Below, piece after piece: positions 21,507 through 31,851 of a stretch of DNA of 64,000 nt. Where the stretch lies: contig JAPFFF010000001.1 in the NCBI GenBank assembly GCA_039105265.1, positions 8,370,001 to 8,434,000 of the forward strand, read 5' to 3'. The notes below the pieces were generated by a model. That model saw only the letters and a program-made list of their open reading frames with translations, made no database searches and was not told the DNA's origin. The position numbers were made by a program, and so were the translations under genes. The stretch is from Tritrichomonas musculus. Taxonomy: Eukaryota; Parabasalia; Tritrichomonadida; Tritrichomonadidae. The stretch's first letter is position 1. Each line of letters opens with the position of its first letter.

Positions 21507-23285
21507 TTAAGCTTTTCCACTCGAGTTCGAGTTTAAAGCTGAAGATGAATAGGACCTTGTCATCTTTCCATTAGTATAAGTTTGAGTAACTGATGTAGTT
21601 GTAAGCTTTGTGTTTGTTCGATGCTTTGGAAGAGCAGGTGGTTTACCAAATGATGACTTCGTGAAACCATTTGTATTACTTGAAGAAGTTGGCGAAACCG
21701 AGGATGATGAAGAAGAATTATAACTATATCCACCAGAATTTTTGGTTCCAGATAATGAACTTGAATTTTGAACTCTCGCAGAAATAGAACCAGATGGATA
21801 AGATGGCGCGTAAGATGTTTTTGCAGAAAGGGCTGCTGAAAAATTCGGAATATTTAACGAAAAGCCTTTTGAAGAAGATGATGATAAAGTACTTGAGGTT
21901 GATGCAGAAGGAGAAGAGGAAATTGAATTTTGAGGAAGGTTAATTGTACCAGTAGATCCTCTACGTGAAAAAGCAGATGAGGATGGATCATAGCCTCGAG
22001 GAGAAGTTGGGGTTTGTGTTGTACTTGATAACGTAGATGAAGTTTTTCTAGCGTAAGAAGTTGTAGTAGATGGGCTTGTTGAAGATACAACATTTTGAGT
22101 TGGAGTTGAAGGTAAAGAGGCTCTTCGAGATGAAGTTCCTGAAGATGAAAAAGATGGTTTAGACGTAGCAGAAACTCTAGGCGATGGTATTGGAACAGAG
22201 TTGTACGAAGTATTAACTAAATTTAAATTCAAAGAGAGACCTCCAACAGAACTTGATGAATTATTTTTAGCTGATGGCTGTATTTTAACGTTTTTACGTG
22301 CAGAGGTTGAGTCTGGCATTGCAATACTCGAACGATGGAAGAGCGATATAGTTTGCTTTGGTAATAACCCTCTCGATGATGTCTCTAAAATTGAGAAAAG
22401 TTCAACATCACCGCCAGGTTTTAAGTTAATTAGGCCACATTTATTATCAATTATGTGGCAGTAATTGCTGCAACTAAAAAGAGTTATTCCAGATGCTGAG
22501 TGGAAAGGAGCATAACCGCTTGGAACACATTGATGTGCACGAACTAACAGTTTGAGTCCATTATCGGATAAAAATTGTTGAAGAGTATCTGGACCAAAAG
22601 AAGTGCCACTTCCTCTTTGATTTGACGCATATCCATTAATATCGTCACGCGGATCTGACCATACAAGATCTGATATTAATTGAGAATTTTCATAATTTTG
22701 AACAGGAAGATTTACTCTGTCAATTACATCTACAGTTGTGAGCAATGGTGAGAGACCACCATGGACACAAAATACTTGATTATTTACTATAGCAGCTAAA
22801 GGGAGGTAAGTAAACATGTCATTGAATTTACTCCAAATTGATGAGTCATTAAAAACTTCAAGTATTTCGAAAAAGAATCCATAAGCTTGATTTATATGCC
22901 TGAATTCATGATTCCCTCTGAGAAGATGGACATTTGATGGATATTTTATCATTAAAGCCATAATTAAAGTTAAAACTTCAACTGAATTTGCGCCACGATC
23001 AACATAATCACCAAGGAATAAATAGCTACGATGTGGTGGAAGTCCAAAAATCTGAAAGATACGTAAAAGATCAAATATAGATCCATGAATATCGCCAACA
23101 AGTGTCATTGGCGTATTTAATTTTAAAAGGGGGCGTTTCCTTCTTAGAATTGTTGTGGATTCAGAAATTAATAGCTCAACTGAAGAAGCATCATATTTGG
23201 GCAGGGGCGTATTTTGCGATGTCAGAGCAGAACTTGAACTTAATAGAGCAAGATAATCTTTTACGACTTTATCAGCTACATTCAT
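21507..23285 (-). CDS. PP1/PP2A-family Ser/Thr phosphatase with Ser-rich tail
   Basis: Metal-dependent protein Ser/Thr phosphatase of the PPP family. All signature motifs are present: GDIHG at 64-68, GDYVDRG at 92-98, RGNHE at 123-127, HGG at 175-177, WSDP at 209-212, RAHQ at 249-252 and SNYC near 273. The catalytic domain ends near residue 302. The remaining 290 residues are Ser/Thr-rich (several runs of four to six Ser) with basic patches and no known domain, and are probably disordered and phosphorylated. The canonical PP1 and PP2A C-terminal tails are absent, so neither subfamily is assigned. RGNHEFRHINQ departs from the usual RGNHESRQI-Q. The stop is part of a TAAA signal. The start is the first ATG after an A-rich leader. 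Confidence 0.92.
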   Translation of the reverse strand: MNVADKVVKDYLALLSSSSALTSQNTPLPKYDASSVELLISESTTILRRKRPLLKLNTPMTLVGDIHGSIFDLLRIFQIFGLPPHRSYLFLGDYVDRGANSVEVLTLIMALMIKYPSNVHLLRGNHEFRHINQAYGFFFEILEVFNDSSIWSKFNDMFTYLPLAAIVNNQVFCVHGGLSPLLTTVDVIDRVNLPVQNYENSQLISDLVWSDPRDDINGYASNQRGSGTSFGPDTLQQFLSDNGLKLLVRAHQCVPSGYAPFHSASGITLFSCSNYCHIIDNKCGLINLKPGGDVELFSILETSSRGLLPKQTISLFHRSSIAMPDSTSARKNVKIQPSAKNNSSSSVGGLSLNLNLVNTSYNSVPIPSPRVSATSKPSFSSSGTSSRRASLPSTPTQNVVSSTSPSTTTSYARKTSSTLSSTTQTPTSPRGYDPSSSAFSRRGSTGTINLPQNSISSSPSASTSSTLSSSSSKGFSLNIPNFSAALSAKTSYAPSYPSGSISARVQNSSSLSGTKNSGGYSYNSSSSSSVSPTSSSNTNGFTKSSFGKPPALPKHRTNTKLTTTSVTQTYTNGKMTRSYSSSALNSNSSGKA

Positions 23286-24774
23286 TTTTTTTTAAAAAAA
23301 CTTTTATAAAACCTTTGAAATTTAATATAATAATTGGCCAATAAAATTCAATAAATTTTATTTCAAATAAACAGAATATGGATAATACAAACTTTTAATA
23401 ACAAAATTTAAACAAAAGTACATTGAAAATAAAATAATTTGTGATAAATTGTAATTTATCTGAAAAAATTCAGTTAAAACTAAATCATTTTTTTATAATC
23501 AGTTTTTATAAACAAATATATCTTTAGTAATAATTGGAAAAGCAAGTATTTTTATATATTATTTTATCATAATATAATAATAATATTTAAAACTATTAAC
23601 TCAATGCTGATTTATATCCTGAATTTATTGATATAGGTATGTATTGTAATTATTTATGAGATAAAAAATTCGAAAAAAAGTAAAAAATCTCATTCAATTT
23701 TAAATTAAACCTTTTCAAAAAATGGGTATAGTAACTTAAATAACGTATTTTTGGCAAAATCATTTTTTCAAAATATCTTTTTCAAAAATAAATATTTCCA
23801 AAATTGGTATGAAATATAATTTATATCAATCAAAAATAATGGGAGAAAAGTATTTAAATCAAGTAAATATACATTTTTTTATTTTTAATCATTTGATGAT
23901 ATCACGATGATGGATTAGTATAGAATATTTTAAACTAATTTTTTATATTTGCTATGTATCAAATACTTTGTTAAAACTATCATCTCTTAAATTTATCGTA
24001 TATATTTTTCGAAAATCGGTTTTTATTAAAAAATGTTTGAAAAAATGAATCATATCTAGTTCAATATTTGATATTAAACCTTATAATCATTATATTTATT
24101 ATATTATAATCTGAATATTCATATATCTCTTAAAACCTGAAATACGCTCCACCAATGCATCGGAGAAATGATTTGAACTTAACGTGAAGTTTTTGTATCA
24201 AATAATTAATAAACCAATAAACAATGCAATGTAAATGCAATAATCGATTGTATTTATATTTAATATTATAGAATATAATAAATTAATTAAATTATAAATA
24301 AGATATTTGCAAAAATAAAATGTGAAACGTCATATAATTAGTGTTATTTTCAAAATTAAAAATCCATAGAATTATTCTTAATTAATTGAAATATTCGATA
24401 TTATTTTTTCTGATATTTTGAAATAATATATTGAGATCAAAGAAAAGTTCTCAAATCAATGTTGATTTTAAACTATTAATATCTTTTGGAAAATACAAAT
24501 TAAAAGCAAAAATTTAAATTTAATTACTAAAATATTCGATGTAATTAATTTTATTTATAATTAAATTTCCTGAATTTTTTTCAAATTACAGATGATAAGA
24601 AGTTTCCTAATTGTTGTTGACCTTCTTAAATTTTAAAACTCTTGAAATTAGTTAAAATCCTAATAATTTATTAGCTGAAAATAATTTCATGGTTCAAAGA
24701 TTGTTAAACGTTTCAAAATAATAATAGAATAAAAGTAAGAACACTTGAAATATTTGATTTGTTATAATTTGTTG
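23286..24774. other. Gene-free AT-rich spacer
   Basis: About 1.5 kb upstream of the phosphatase gene. No gene or paired repeat could be supported. Confidence 0.55.
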
Positions 24775-24776
24775 TA

Positions 24777-25113
24777 AGCCTTGTTTTTTGTATTTACAAT
24801 TGTATACAACTTGTCCGTTTAAAAATTACAATTGTAAATACGTTATTTTCTCGATATTAGTTTTTTATTTTTATCTTGATCTACAATTATTTTTTTATAT
24901 TAAAAATGTTTTAAATAATTTAAAAATAAATAGATAAAATAGTAAAATGTTTTTCAAATTAAATAATATTATTTTTGATTCTTCATAAAATTTAAAAAAA
25001 TTTATTCGTATTCAAAAAGTTTCATTGATACTACAAATCAAAAAATCGTTATTTTATGAAAAAATACGTTAAAAAGACGTTTATAGTATTTGTGATGTAA
25101 AAAAAATAAAGCC
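24777..25113 (+). mobile_element. 350-bp MITE, copy 2
   Basis: Same element and orientation as 18578-18926, 337 bp, flanked by TA (24775-24776, 25114-25115). It lacks the extra ATTACAATT unit of copy 1; otherwise the two differ by scattered substitutions. Confidence 0.82.
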
Positions 25114-25231
25114 TAATTTGTTGGCTATCGTTTTGTAACTCTTTTCCATAAAGAAATAAGCATTAAATTTTGTTGTTTATAAGTGATTTTTTTCTAAAAA
25201 TATATACTAATTAAAAATAATTAAAATATAC

Positions 25232-25232
<1 letters not shown>

Positions 25233-25265
<33 letters not shown>
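25233..25265. repeat. Long poly(T) tract
   Basis: About 33 consecutive T on the plus strand, just before the pogo-like remnant. A second long T tract (about 26318-26340) lies on the far side of the MULE remnant, so the transposase relics are bracketed by T runs. Confidence 0.9.
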
Positions 25266-25311
25266 CATAAAATTAAAAAGGAAAATATACTAATTATTTC
25301 GAGTTGACGTG

Positions 25312-25688
25312 ATGGCGAGGCCCCAAGGAAACCGACTAGTATATACTACTTTATTTTAATTCAACTTTTTGGGTGGACACCTGGTATGACAGGAGGTCAT
25401 GATCCATATTTGTGCACCAAAGATATGAAAGAACTCAGAGAATCAGTACAAGATGCAATAATGCTTGGTAAACCTATGGAATGTAATGAAGTTTTGGATG
25501 AAGCATTCAAAATTAAAGTTAATAGAATTCATATGGCTATTCATTTTTTCACTGCTATTAAATGTTTCCGATTAATTAATTCCATTGATGAAGACTTAAT
25601 TCTTGAAGATATTGATGTGCATATAATCAATAGATTCTTAATTGATCCAAAACGATATTTCTTAATTAATGAACAAAGGGGAGTTTGA
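25312..25688 (+). pseudogene. Decayed pogo/Tc5-like transposase, N-terminal part
   Basis: Starts ATG GCG AGG, giving MARPQGNRLVY in one frame, then continues after a frameshift as LFGWTPGMTGGHDPYL and the helical stretch LRESVQDAIMLGKPMECNEV to about 25688. A short basic start, a G-PYL step and the following helix-turn-helix resemble the CENP-B/Tc5-type DNA-binding domain of pogo-like (DDE_1) transposases. The catalytic domain is missing; MULE-derived sequence on the other strand begins at about the point where this frame ends. Assignment rests on pattern memory only. Confidence 0.5.
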
Positions 25689-25689
25689 A

Positions 25690-26321
25690 ATAGTAATAGA
25701 TGGTCAGAGTGTATAATTTCCCAAAATAAAAGCTTTATTATTGGAATTGAAATAGGTTTCTTTAAATGCCAAACACATGATTTGTGAGTTGCATTTGGGA
25801 AAAGCTGAATTAATAACACTATTTATTGCAGTACCTTGATCTGAAATAAATGTTTGATCTTTGAGTTCCCACTTTTGATCAAGTTCAATAACATTTCAAT
25901 AGTTTCCTCATTTTCTGATGTTCCCCATGCCCAAGCAATTGAAATGTTTGTTCTATTGCTGGATACTATCATTGCAATGATGATAGTACTCCTATAAATT
26001 GAACATTGAAATGTTCCATCACAATGGCCACATGAAGGATTGATTTCGATAAAAGAAAGTGTACACCATAGCCAGGTACCTTTGCGAATGAAAAACTTCA
26101 TTATTTTCTATCACTTTCATGCTAGAAAGAGTTCTATTAATGATATTATTCATCATATAAACTGGGAGGCATTTCCAACAATTTGAAGATACAAAGAACT
26201 CATTATTTGATAAACGAGATTTAATGCATTTTGTTGAAACTGAATGTTCTAAATGAGATTGTAAATTGAGTTGGCAAGTTTCCTGTTTATTCCTTCCAAT
26301 GATAGCTCTTTAACTTTTTTT
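25690..26321 (-). pseudogene. Decayed MULE transposase
   Basis: Minus-strand fragments in more than one frame give the order expected of a Mutator-like transposase: a Cys-containing N-terminal part (about 26321-26110), then GHCDGTFQCSIYRST, AWAWGTSENEETIEMLL, a DQTFISDQGTA segment and FPNATHKSCVWHLKK. These correspond to the first D (DGTF), the E-rich centre, the second D (SDQG) and the C-x-W-H step of the MULE domain. At least two frameshifts are needed, so it is dead. No TIRs or 9-bp duplication were found. The C-terminal part is lost at the junction with the pogo-like remnant. Confidence 0.7.
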
Positions 26322-26340
26322 TTTTTTTTTTTTTTTTTTT

Positions 26341-26695
26341 AATCTTTATGCTTTTTTCACCTAATAATTTCGCTCATCGCTAACTGATCTATGTTCATCT
26401 CTATTAATAAAAAGGATCACTCTTTCTTTGGATGTTCATTAAAAAAATATCGAATGATTTTTTTATACCACAGGAATCATTTGATTTAATGATTTCATCA
26501 ATGAAATAAAACAAGATTATATTTCTTTGCATTTTTGTTAAATAATTGGGATATTAAACTAGATTCCCTTAATTTTAAGTTTAATCTCTTTTATGAAAAA
26601 GAGACCTGAGAACCAATATAAAACTATTCCCCAATTTCAAATTCTGAAAAAATCGGTTCTTTTCTTCTGAATGACGAACTGATTTTTTAAATTCC
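26341..26695. other. Gene-free spacer
   Basis: About 350 bp between the MULE relic and the tRNA gene; nothing recognisable. Confidence 0.55.
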
Positions 26696-26710
26696 AAAAA
26701 AAAAAAAAAA
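26696..26710 (-). terminator. RNA polymerase III T-run terminator of tRNA-Asp
   Basis: An A run on the plus strand reads as about 15 T directly after the discriminator base of the minus-strand tRNA, the normal Pol III stop. Confidence 0.8.
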
Positions 26711-26781
26711 CTCGCTGGCCGGGAATCGGACCCGGGTCACAGGAACGACAATCCTACATGATACCATTACACTACCAGCGA
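26711..26781 (-). tRNA. tRNA-Asp (anticodon GTC)
   Basis: The minus strand folds as a complete 71-nt cloverleaf. The acceptor arm TCGCTGG pairs with CCAGCGA in seven Watson-Crick pairs, with G as discriminator. The anticodon arm TAGGA pairs with TCCTG around the loop TTGTCGT, giving anticodon GTC. The T arm CCGGG/CCCGG has loop TCCGATT. The D arm is weak (GTGT/TCAT), as in other eukaryotic tRNA-Asp genes. No intron; no encoded CCA. A box and B box lie in the expected internal places. Confidence 0.95.
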
Positions 26782-27069
26782 TTTCATTATTATCAAATCT
26801 TAACTTTTAATTATATGTATTATTAATATTTTGATTGGAGATATCTCCAAATGATATAAATGACTACAGAAATTGATGAAACATTGCAATCATTTAAAAC
26901 AGTTTCTTTAGAACTTTTTCTTTTTGAAATTGTTTAAAATGATCCTTAAAAAAAATTCTCCATCACAAGTTGACTTGTTTCTAGGAGCAAACAAAATCAA
27001 ACAGACTTAATAATTTAAAAATAACTTATTTTTAAATATTTATATCAATGAATATAGGAGAGAATAATA

Positions 27070-28569
27070 TTATTTTTCAATTATTTGTAAAGTGTTTTGA
27101 ACATTAATGACTAGTTCGTCAGGCTCATCTTCAAAAATCAAATCAAAAGTTGTAAAAGAATCATTTTTGGTCAAATAATCAACAACATCTTTAATCCATC
27201 CATTTGGCTCTATACATCTGATTGCAAACAAAAATGCTTTCAAAAAAAATTCCCTATCTTTTTCAGATGATGTCGAACAGTATTCAATTGAAAGTAAAAA
27301 AACTTCATTTAATAGAGTTTTATAAATCAAGTCTGGAATTTTGGATAGCAGTAATTGATATACACATTGATAAGCAGCAGATTTAATTGAAAAAACACTT
27401 TCAAGCCCTTCTTTCAAACAAACAAATAAACCATATGCAATTAATTTATCAATTAAATCTGTATGATGTATTATAATTGTTCTTAACAAATCAAAAGATT
27501 CGAGTACAACAGTTATATCCTTCGAATTTGTCAATGAAAAAATTCTTGTGAAAGAAATCGATTCAATGAGTTGAGGAAATAATTTAAATCTTGCTATAAA
27601 TAATTTTTTATAAATTAAAAGAAGAGGCCTTTGAGGATTATTATCTAAAAGAAAATATTCATTTTTAAAATTATAATTTTCATTTCTTTTTTTTTGGTCG
27701 CCCTTATTTTTTTCTATAAATTCTTCATCAAGAAGATGACTAAGATATGTAATCATTTTTTCATCTACAAAATAATCTATATTAATAGTGAGCGAATCAT
27801 TAACTACTATATTTGATGAATAGTTTTGCAAAAGACATTCATAAGTCCATAACGTATAAACAAAGATATTATTTGGTAAACATCTTTCTTCATTCAATTT
27901 AATTTGAAATTGAACAACTTCAAAAATACGAGGAATATATTCTTTTTCAACATTTTGAGGATATTTTGATAAAAAATAAAGAAAGGATGTAGCTATACGT
28001 ATATTTTCTTCCTCATTATCCAATTTTGCATAGCAATAATCATTTGCAGCAGGAAACATACAATCACAGATATATTTTGTTGCTGAAGGTAAGTTTTGTC
28101 TTAAAAGAGAACTTAATAAAAAAGTTACGGGCCCAAATAATCCATGAGTTTTCAATAAATAAACAGATATTGTTTTGTCAATAATTTTATTATCTGAAAA
28201 TATTTGAATATAATTTATATCAGAGAAACAAATGTATGCAATAAGAATCATTGCATCTTTGACAATTCTTATTTCTCCTGCATTTATTACATTTTGGTCA
28301 ATAAATGATTGAATATATAAACATAAATCAGTGGAAAAATACTCTTTAATTTTTTTGGGAAAAACATATATAAACATTGTGAAACTTTCAAAGATTGTGT
28401 GTATTTGATCATAGTTTATTGATTTTCGCAAACTTTGTTGAAATAAATTCAGTTTTTCCAAAAAATCTTCATATATAGCTTCTTTATCAATATTATTGGT
28501 AACTGGCTGTATAGATAATTCAACCTTATCGGGATTATAGGATGGATAATTATCATCTTTATAAAACAT
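27070..28569 (-). CDS. ARM-like alpha-solenoid protein, function unknown
   Basis: 499 residues, all helical and rich in Leu, Ile, Phe and Tyr, with an irregular repeating pattern of helices of about 40 residues, as in ARM/HEAT proteins. Examples are AMILIAYICFSDINYIQIFSD near residue 110 and SFDLLRTIIIHHTDLIDKLIAYGLFVCLKEGLES near 370. No catalytic motif, signal peptide or membrane segment is seen. I place the start at the ATG at 28569 (MFYKDDNYPS); the longer frame upstream has only a TTG. A CCTTT (M5) box lies 13 nt upstream of that ATG, which supports the choice. Divergent ARM-like proteins are abundant in trichomonads and often act as scaffolds or transport receptors, but nothing here assigns a partner. 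Confidence 0.75.
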   Translation of the reverse strand: MFYKDDNYPSYNPDKVELSIQPVTNNIDKEAIYEDFLEKLNLFQQSLRKSINYDQIHTIFESFTMFIYVFPKKIKEYFSTDLCLYIQSFIDQNVINAGEIRIVKDAMILIAYICFSDINYIQIFSDNKIIDKTISVYLLKTHGLFGPVTFLLSSLLRQNLPSATKYICDCMFPAANDYCYAKLDNEEENIRIATSFLYFLSKYPQNVEKEYIPRIFEVVQFQIKLNEERCLPNNIFVYTLWTYECLLQNYSSNIVVNDSLTINIDYFVDEKMITYLSHLLDEEFIEKNKGDQKKRNENYNFKNEYFLLDNNPQRPLLLIYKKLFIARFKLFPQLIESISFTRIFSLTNSKDITVVLESFDLLRTIIIHHTDLIDKLIAYGLFVCLKEGLESVFSIKSAAYQCVYQLLLSKIPDLIYKTLLNEVFLLSIEYCSTSSEKDREFFLKAFLFAIRCIEPNGWIKDVVDYLTKNDSFTTFDLIFEDEPDELVINVQNTLQIIEK

Positions 28570-28581
28570 ATAATTGATCGT

Positions 28582-28586
28582 AAAGG
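28582..28586 (-). promoter_or_regulatory. M5 (CCTTT) core promoter box
   Basis: CCTTT on the gene strand, 13 nt before the ATG at 28569. In Trichomonas vaginalis M5 overlaps the transcription start and replaces the Inr. Confidence 0.5.
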
Positions 28587-28883
28587 CCAATAAAATCAAC
28601 CTCAATAATTTCTTAATGGTTAGAATAAAATCGATGATATTTTTTGTGCTTTTATTATTACCATTATCATCGTATATAGCTCTTACAAAAAAAAAAAAAA
28701 AAAAAAATTCCTATATACAAGTTATATTTTTTATAACAGAAATTATGAGTTATGAGATTAAGTAATTTTAGTATTCATTATACAATAATTATAAATGTTT
28801 ATCTTTAAAATGTTATGTAAATAGAATTTTATATAATAATTATAAATATAAATGAAAGGCTCGTATTTGAAATCATTTATGAT

Positions 28884-29465
28884 TTAAAAGTAACGAACAT
28901 AAAATAATATTACTATCGCAATAACAAGAAGAGCAACAACAGCCCACATTATTAATTTATTTTGTCTTTGTGTTTTCATCATTTTTCCAACAAGTCTGCT
29001 TGTACTTCCAACTGATGTATTAATTTGATCTGTCTTGCTCATTGTACCGATCAATTTATCTTTTTGATTTCCTAAATTAGTAAGGATTCCATGACCAATT
29101 TCAATTGTATCGTTAAAATTTTGTGAAGCAATTGCTAAGTTATGATCATCACTCGCTGCACGTCTTAAATCATAACTACCTCCAATTAGTTCTTGCCTAT
29201 TTATTGAATTAAAACCGTTTTCAATGCGATTTATTTGTTCAACAAATTTTTGAAATTGTCTTTGCGCTTCTGCTTTATCATTTGTCGGTAAGAGAAAAAT
29301 CTCTCGTTTTAATTCATCTGTAGCTGCCTTGGCTTGATCAACTTTTTGTCTAGCATCTTGCAATTTTTGTTGAGAATGATTGACAGATGCTTCATTTATC
29401 AAAGAACTTGCTTCATCCAAGCATGTTTGAATTGTAGTTTTATAAAATTCAAAAGATGAAGACAT
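28884..29465 (-). CDS. Vti1-type Qb-SNARE
   Basis: Tail-anchored SNARE for Golgi-endosome or endosome-lysosome membrane fusion. Residues about 1-95 form an N-terminal helical bundle like the Vti1 Habc domain. Residues about 110-168 are the SNARE helix; the run FNDTIEIGHGILTNLGNQKDKL parallels Vti1 -ETEEIG--IL--L--QR--L, with Q136 in the expected zero layer. A single membrane segment (about 170-190, LIMWAVVALLVIAIVILFYV) ends three residues before the C-terminus. At 193 residues it is slightly shorter than Vti1 of yeast or animals. TAAA overlaps the stop codon. Confidence 0.82.
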   Translation of the reverse strand: MSSSFEFYKTTIQTCLDEASSLINEASVNHSQQKLQDARQKVDQAKAATDELKREIFLLPTNDKAEAQRQFQKFVEQINRIENGFNSINRQELIGGSYDLRRAASDDHNLAIASQNFNDTIEIGHGILTNLGNQKDKLIGTMSKTDQINTSVGSTSRLVGKMMKTQRQNKLIMWAVVALLVIAIVILFYVRYF

Positions 29466-29724
29466 GTACGTATTATATGTGATATTTATTTTTTCTTAAA
29501 AGTAAAAATTGTACATTTGACCACCTTTTATAAATCAATTCTGAGCCATTAAAATCATTTCTTTCAAAAATTAAATGAATAACTGAATTCTATGTTCAAA
29601 ATAATATTATCAATTTCTCTCTTTTATACCATTTATTTATAGAAAACAAAGCAAAATGTAAATATTTTATTAAATAATACATAACTTTTAAAATAAATAT
29701 AAACAAATTTTATCCAAAATTATC

Positions 29725-30337
29725 GGTAGATCGCAAAATTCCTTTTTTTCCGAGATTTTCCTCTCAATTTTTTGAATATTTTTTAATCGTTTTCATAATG
29801 GCTGTTTATAATAATTTTTATTGATTCTATGTAGGCCCACTGTATGTTATTTCACTATTCTTTTCGGAAAACAGCATCAATTGGTTAGAAACAAGCTGAT
29901 ATAGGGGACTGAAAGATTGGCAGCTATCCCACATTTGATATTCTTTGCCATTTAATATTTATATTGTGAACGTTTTTTAAATTCAAATTAACCATCAAAG
30001 CATGCTTTATGCAACGATTCTGCTCCTTTATAATGAAAATTAAAAAGAATTGAAGCTATTGTAACACATATATTTCAACATTAGTAATAAGTCACAGAAT
30101 TTTTATTGCCCAGCCGTTTGATTTAGCATCATTCTCATAAAAAGCTAAAAAGGCTTTGAAAAAACTATACTTTATTATAATAAATATTTCTTTTTTACAT
30201 TATTTATATTTATGTCATTTTACTCCATTAAAATTTCTGAAATAAAATCTCGGAAAAAAGGGAAAAAATTGTGTGTAAAAACTTTTTCAAAGCGTTTGAG
30301 AGAAAATCTCGGAAAAAAGGGAAAAAAAAAATCTATC
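29725..30337. mobile_element. 613-bp TIR element with 8-bp target duplication
   Basis: Ends start GGTAGAT (left) and GATAGAT (right, complement), both followed after a short gap by CCTTTTTTTCCGAGATTTTC and CTCAA. The 8-mer AAATTATC is repeated directly outside both ends (29717-29724, 30338-30345). A motif with CTCGGAAAAAAGGGAAAA occurs twice at the right end (about 30248 and 30307), a 59-bp tandem duplication of the terminus. End pattern and duplication length match the element at 10658-13015. It sits in the divergent spacer between the SNARE and kinase genes and carries no gene. Confidence 0.78.
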
Positions 30338-30597
30338 AAATTATCAATGTAAAAAAATTTTTTTAATTAGTAATAAATCGAAATATTATAATTAAAGAAA
30401 TTATTTTTAGAACAAAAAATAATAAGAAAAAAAATGAAATGATATATATTTTTAACGATAATTTCTAAAAATTTTGCTAAAAATAAACCGTATTTCTAAA
30501 AACTTCACCACTTTTTCTATTAAAATTAAAAATTTTGAGACACATTATAGTTCTCAATTTTGTTAAAAAGTGAGTTGATAAAAGAGCATTTTTTTTA

Positions 30598-31662
30598 ATG
30601 TCTCTAGGCAAACTTTGTATTGACTTGAGCAATTATGAGCTCGGGAAAGAAATAGGAAAAGGAACATTTGGCACAGTCTATAAGTCAAAGGACCTCAGAA
30701 CTGGAGAAGATGTTGCAATAAAAGTTATTAACCAAATCTTGGTGACAAAGAAAGATCAAGAGGTTTTCCTTCGAGAAATTGTCATTCCTGGTAGAATTAA
30801 AAGCTCAGGCATTGTTAATATGATTGGATTCCGTTTTCCAATATCAGGTGATGAAAAAAAAGACGAGAAAGGAATCAATAACGCTGTTATTGTTACGGAA
30901 TATATTCCAAATGGAAGTTTGAAAGAAATAAATGCCAAATACTTATCAAGTTCCGACGTGTTACCAAATTTCGGACCTACAGAAAGAGCAATAATAATTT
31001 TTGGCGTGGCAGCTATAATGATGAAAGCCCATGAAGCTAAAATTATTCACCGCGATCTAACACTTGGCAACGTTATGCTTGACGAAAACATGTTTCCAAA
31101 AGTTGGCGATTTTGGCTGTGCCAGATTCGCAAACAACGATACCAACAAAACATTAATAGTTGGGACACCAATTTCAATGGCTCCAGAGATAATGGAATCT
31201 GAAGATTACGATCAATCAATTGATGTTTACTCATATGGAATACTATTGTATTTGATGTTCACAAATGAAATTGAATTGGATGATGGATTGCCTATTCGAT
31301 CAACAATGAATATGATGCTTCGTGTTCAAAGTGGAGTACGACCAAAAAGGCCCCCAAATATGCCAGATTTTTACTGGGAATTAGCAACAAGCTGCTGGAG
31401 TCATGCACCAAAAGATAGGCCAACATTTAGTCAAATTGTACACAAATTCCTTGAAAATGACAAAATGTTGCTTGATGAAAAGGGAAAGAAAACAGACTTA
31501 TTAAAATTACATCATTATCAAAATATGATGATGATGGATGAAAGCTCAGGGTCACACTCAGATCCTAATCCAGCAAAAAAATTTCATGATACAACAACAA
31601 AACCATTAACGCATTCTGGCAAAGCTTTTCGAAAGCAAAAATTCAATTGGCACCGACATTAA
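30598..31662 (+). CDS. TKL-like protein kinase, catalytic-loop HRDLT
   Basis: Soluble protein kinase with one kinase domain (about 13-280) and a short His/Met/Lys-rich tail. Seen: glycine loop GKGTFGTV (20-27), VAIK lysine K42, HRD at 151-153, DFG at 171-173, SMAPE ending near 197, and SIDVYSYGILLYLMF with the conserved DVYSYG. These point to the TKL branch, which is greatly expanded in trichomonads. The catalytic loop reads HRDLTLGN; the usual Lys two residues after the Asp is Thr, although Asp153 and Asn158 are kept, so activity is likely but altered. The TAA stop starts a TAAA signal. The ATG follows a T-rich leader; a TCAATT, one base from a standard Inr, lies 45 nt upstream. Confidence 0.9.
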   Translation: MSLGKLCIDLSNYELGKEIGKGTFGTVYKSKDLRTGEDVAIKVINQILVTKKDQEVFLREIVIPGRIKSSGIVNMIGFRFPISGDEKKDEKGINNAVIVTEYIPNGSLKEINAKYLSSSDVLPNFGPTERAIIIFGVAAIMMKAHEAKIIHRDLTLGNVMLDENMFPKVGDFGCARFANNDTNKTLIVGTPISMAPEIMESEDYDQSIDVYSYGILLYLMFTNEIELDDGLPIRSTMNMMLRVQSGVRPKRPPNMPDFYWELATSCWSHAPKDRPTFSQIVHKFLENDKMLLDEKGKKTDLLKLHHYQNMMMMDESSGSHSDPNPAKKFHDTTTKPLTHSGKAFRKQKFNWHRH

Positions 31663-31851
31663 AACGTTTGTTATTTAATTAGAAATTATTAAATGTTTTA
31701 TATCGGCTAATCTTAATTATTTTTTTATTTGTTGTTGTTATTGTTTATATCAAATATATTAAAATAGTTATATTCATTAATAATACTATAATAAGAAATT
31801 AATAACAAATTTATAAAAGATAATTCTTATCATAATCATAAAAAACATAAA

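Noticed and set aside
25267-25330. GC-richer segment considered as a tRNA or snRNA
   Set aside because: No cloverleaf or known snRNA motif; the segment reads as the start of the pogo-like transposase relic.
28570-28605. N-terminal extension MRLILLAFTINY as a signal peptide
   Set aside because: The first codon is TTG. The first ATG (28569) has a CCTTT box 13 nt upstream, which fits a trichomonad start.
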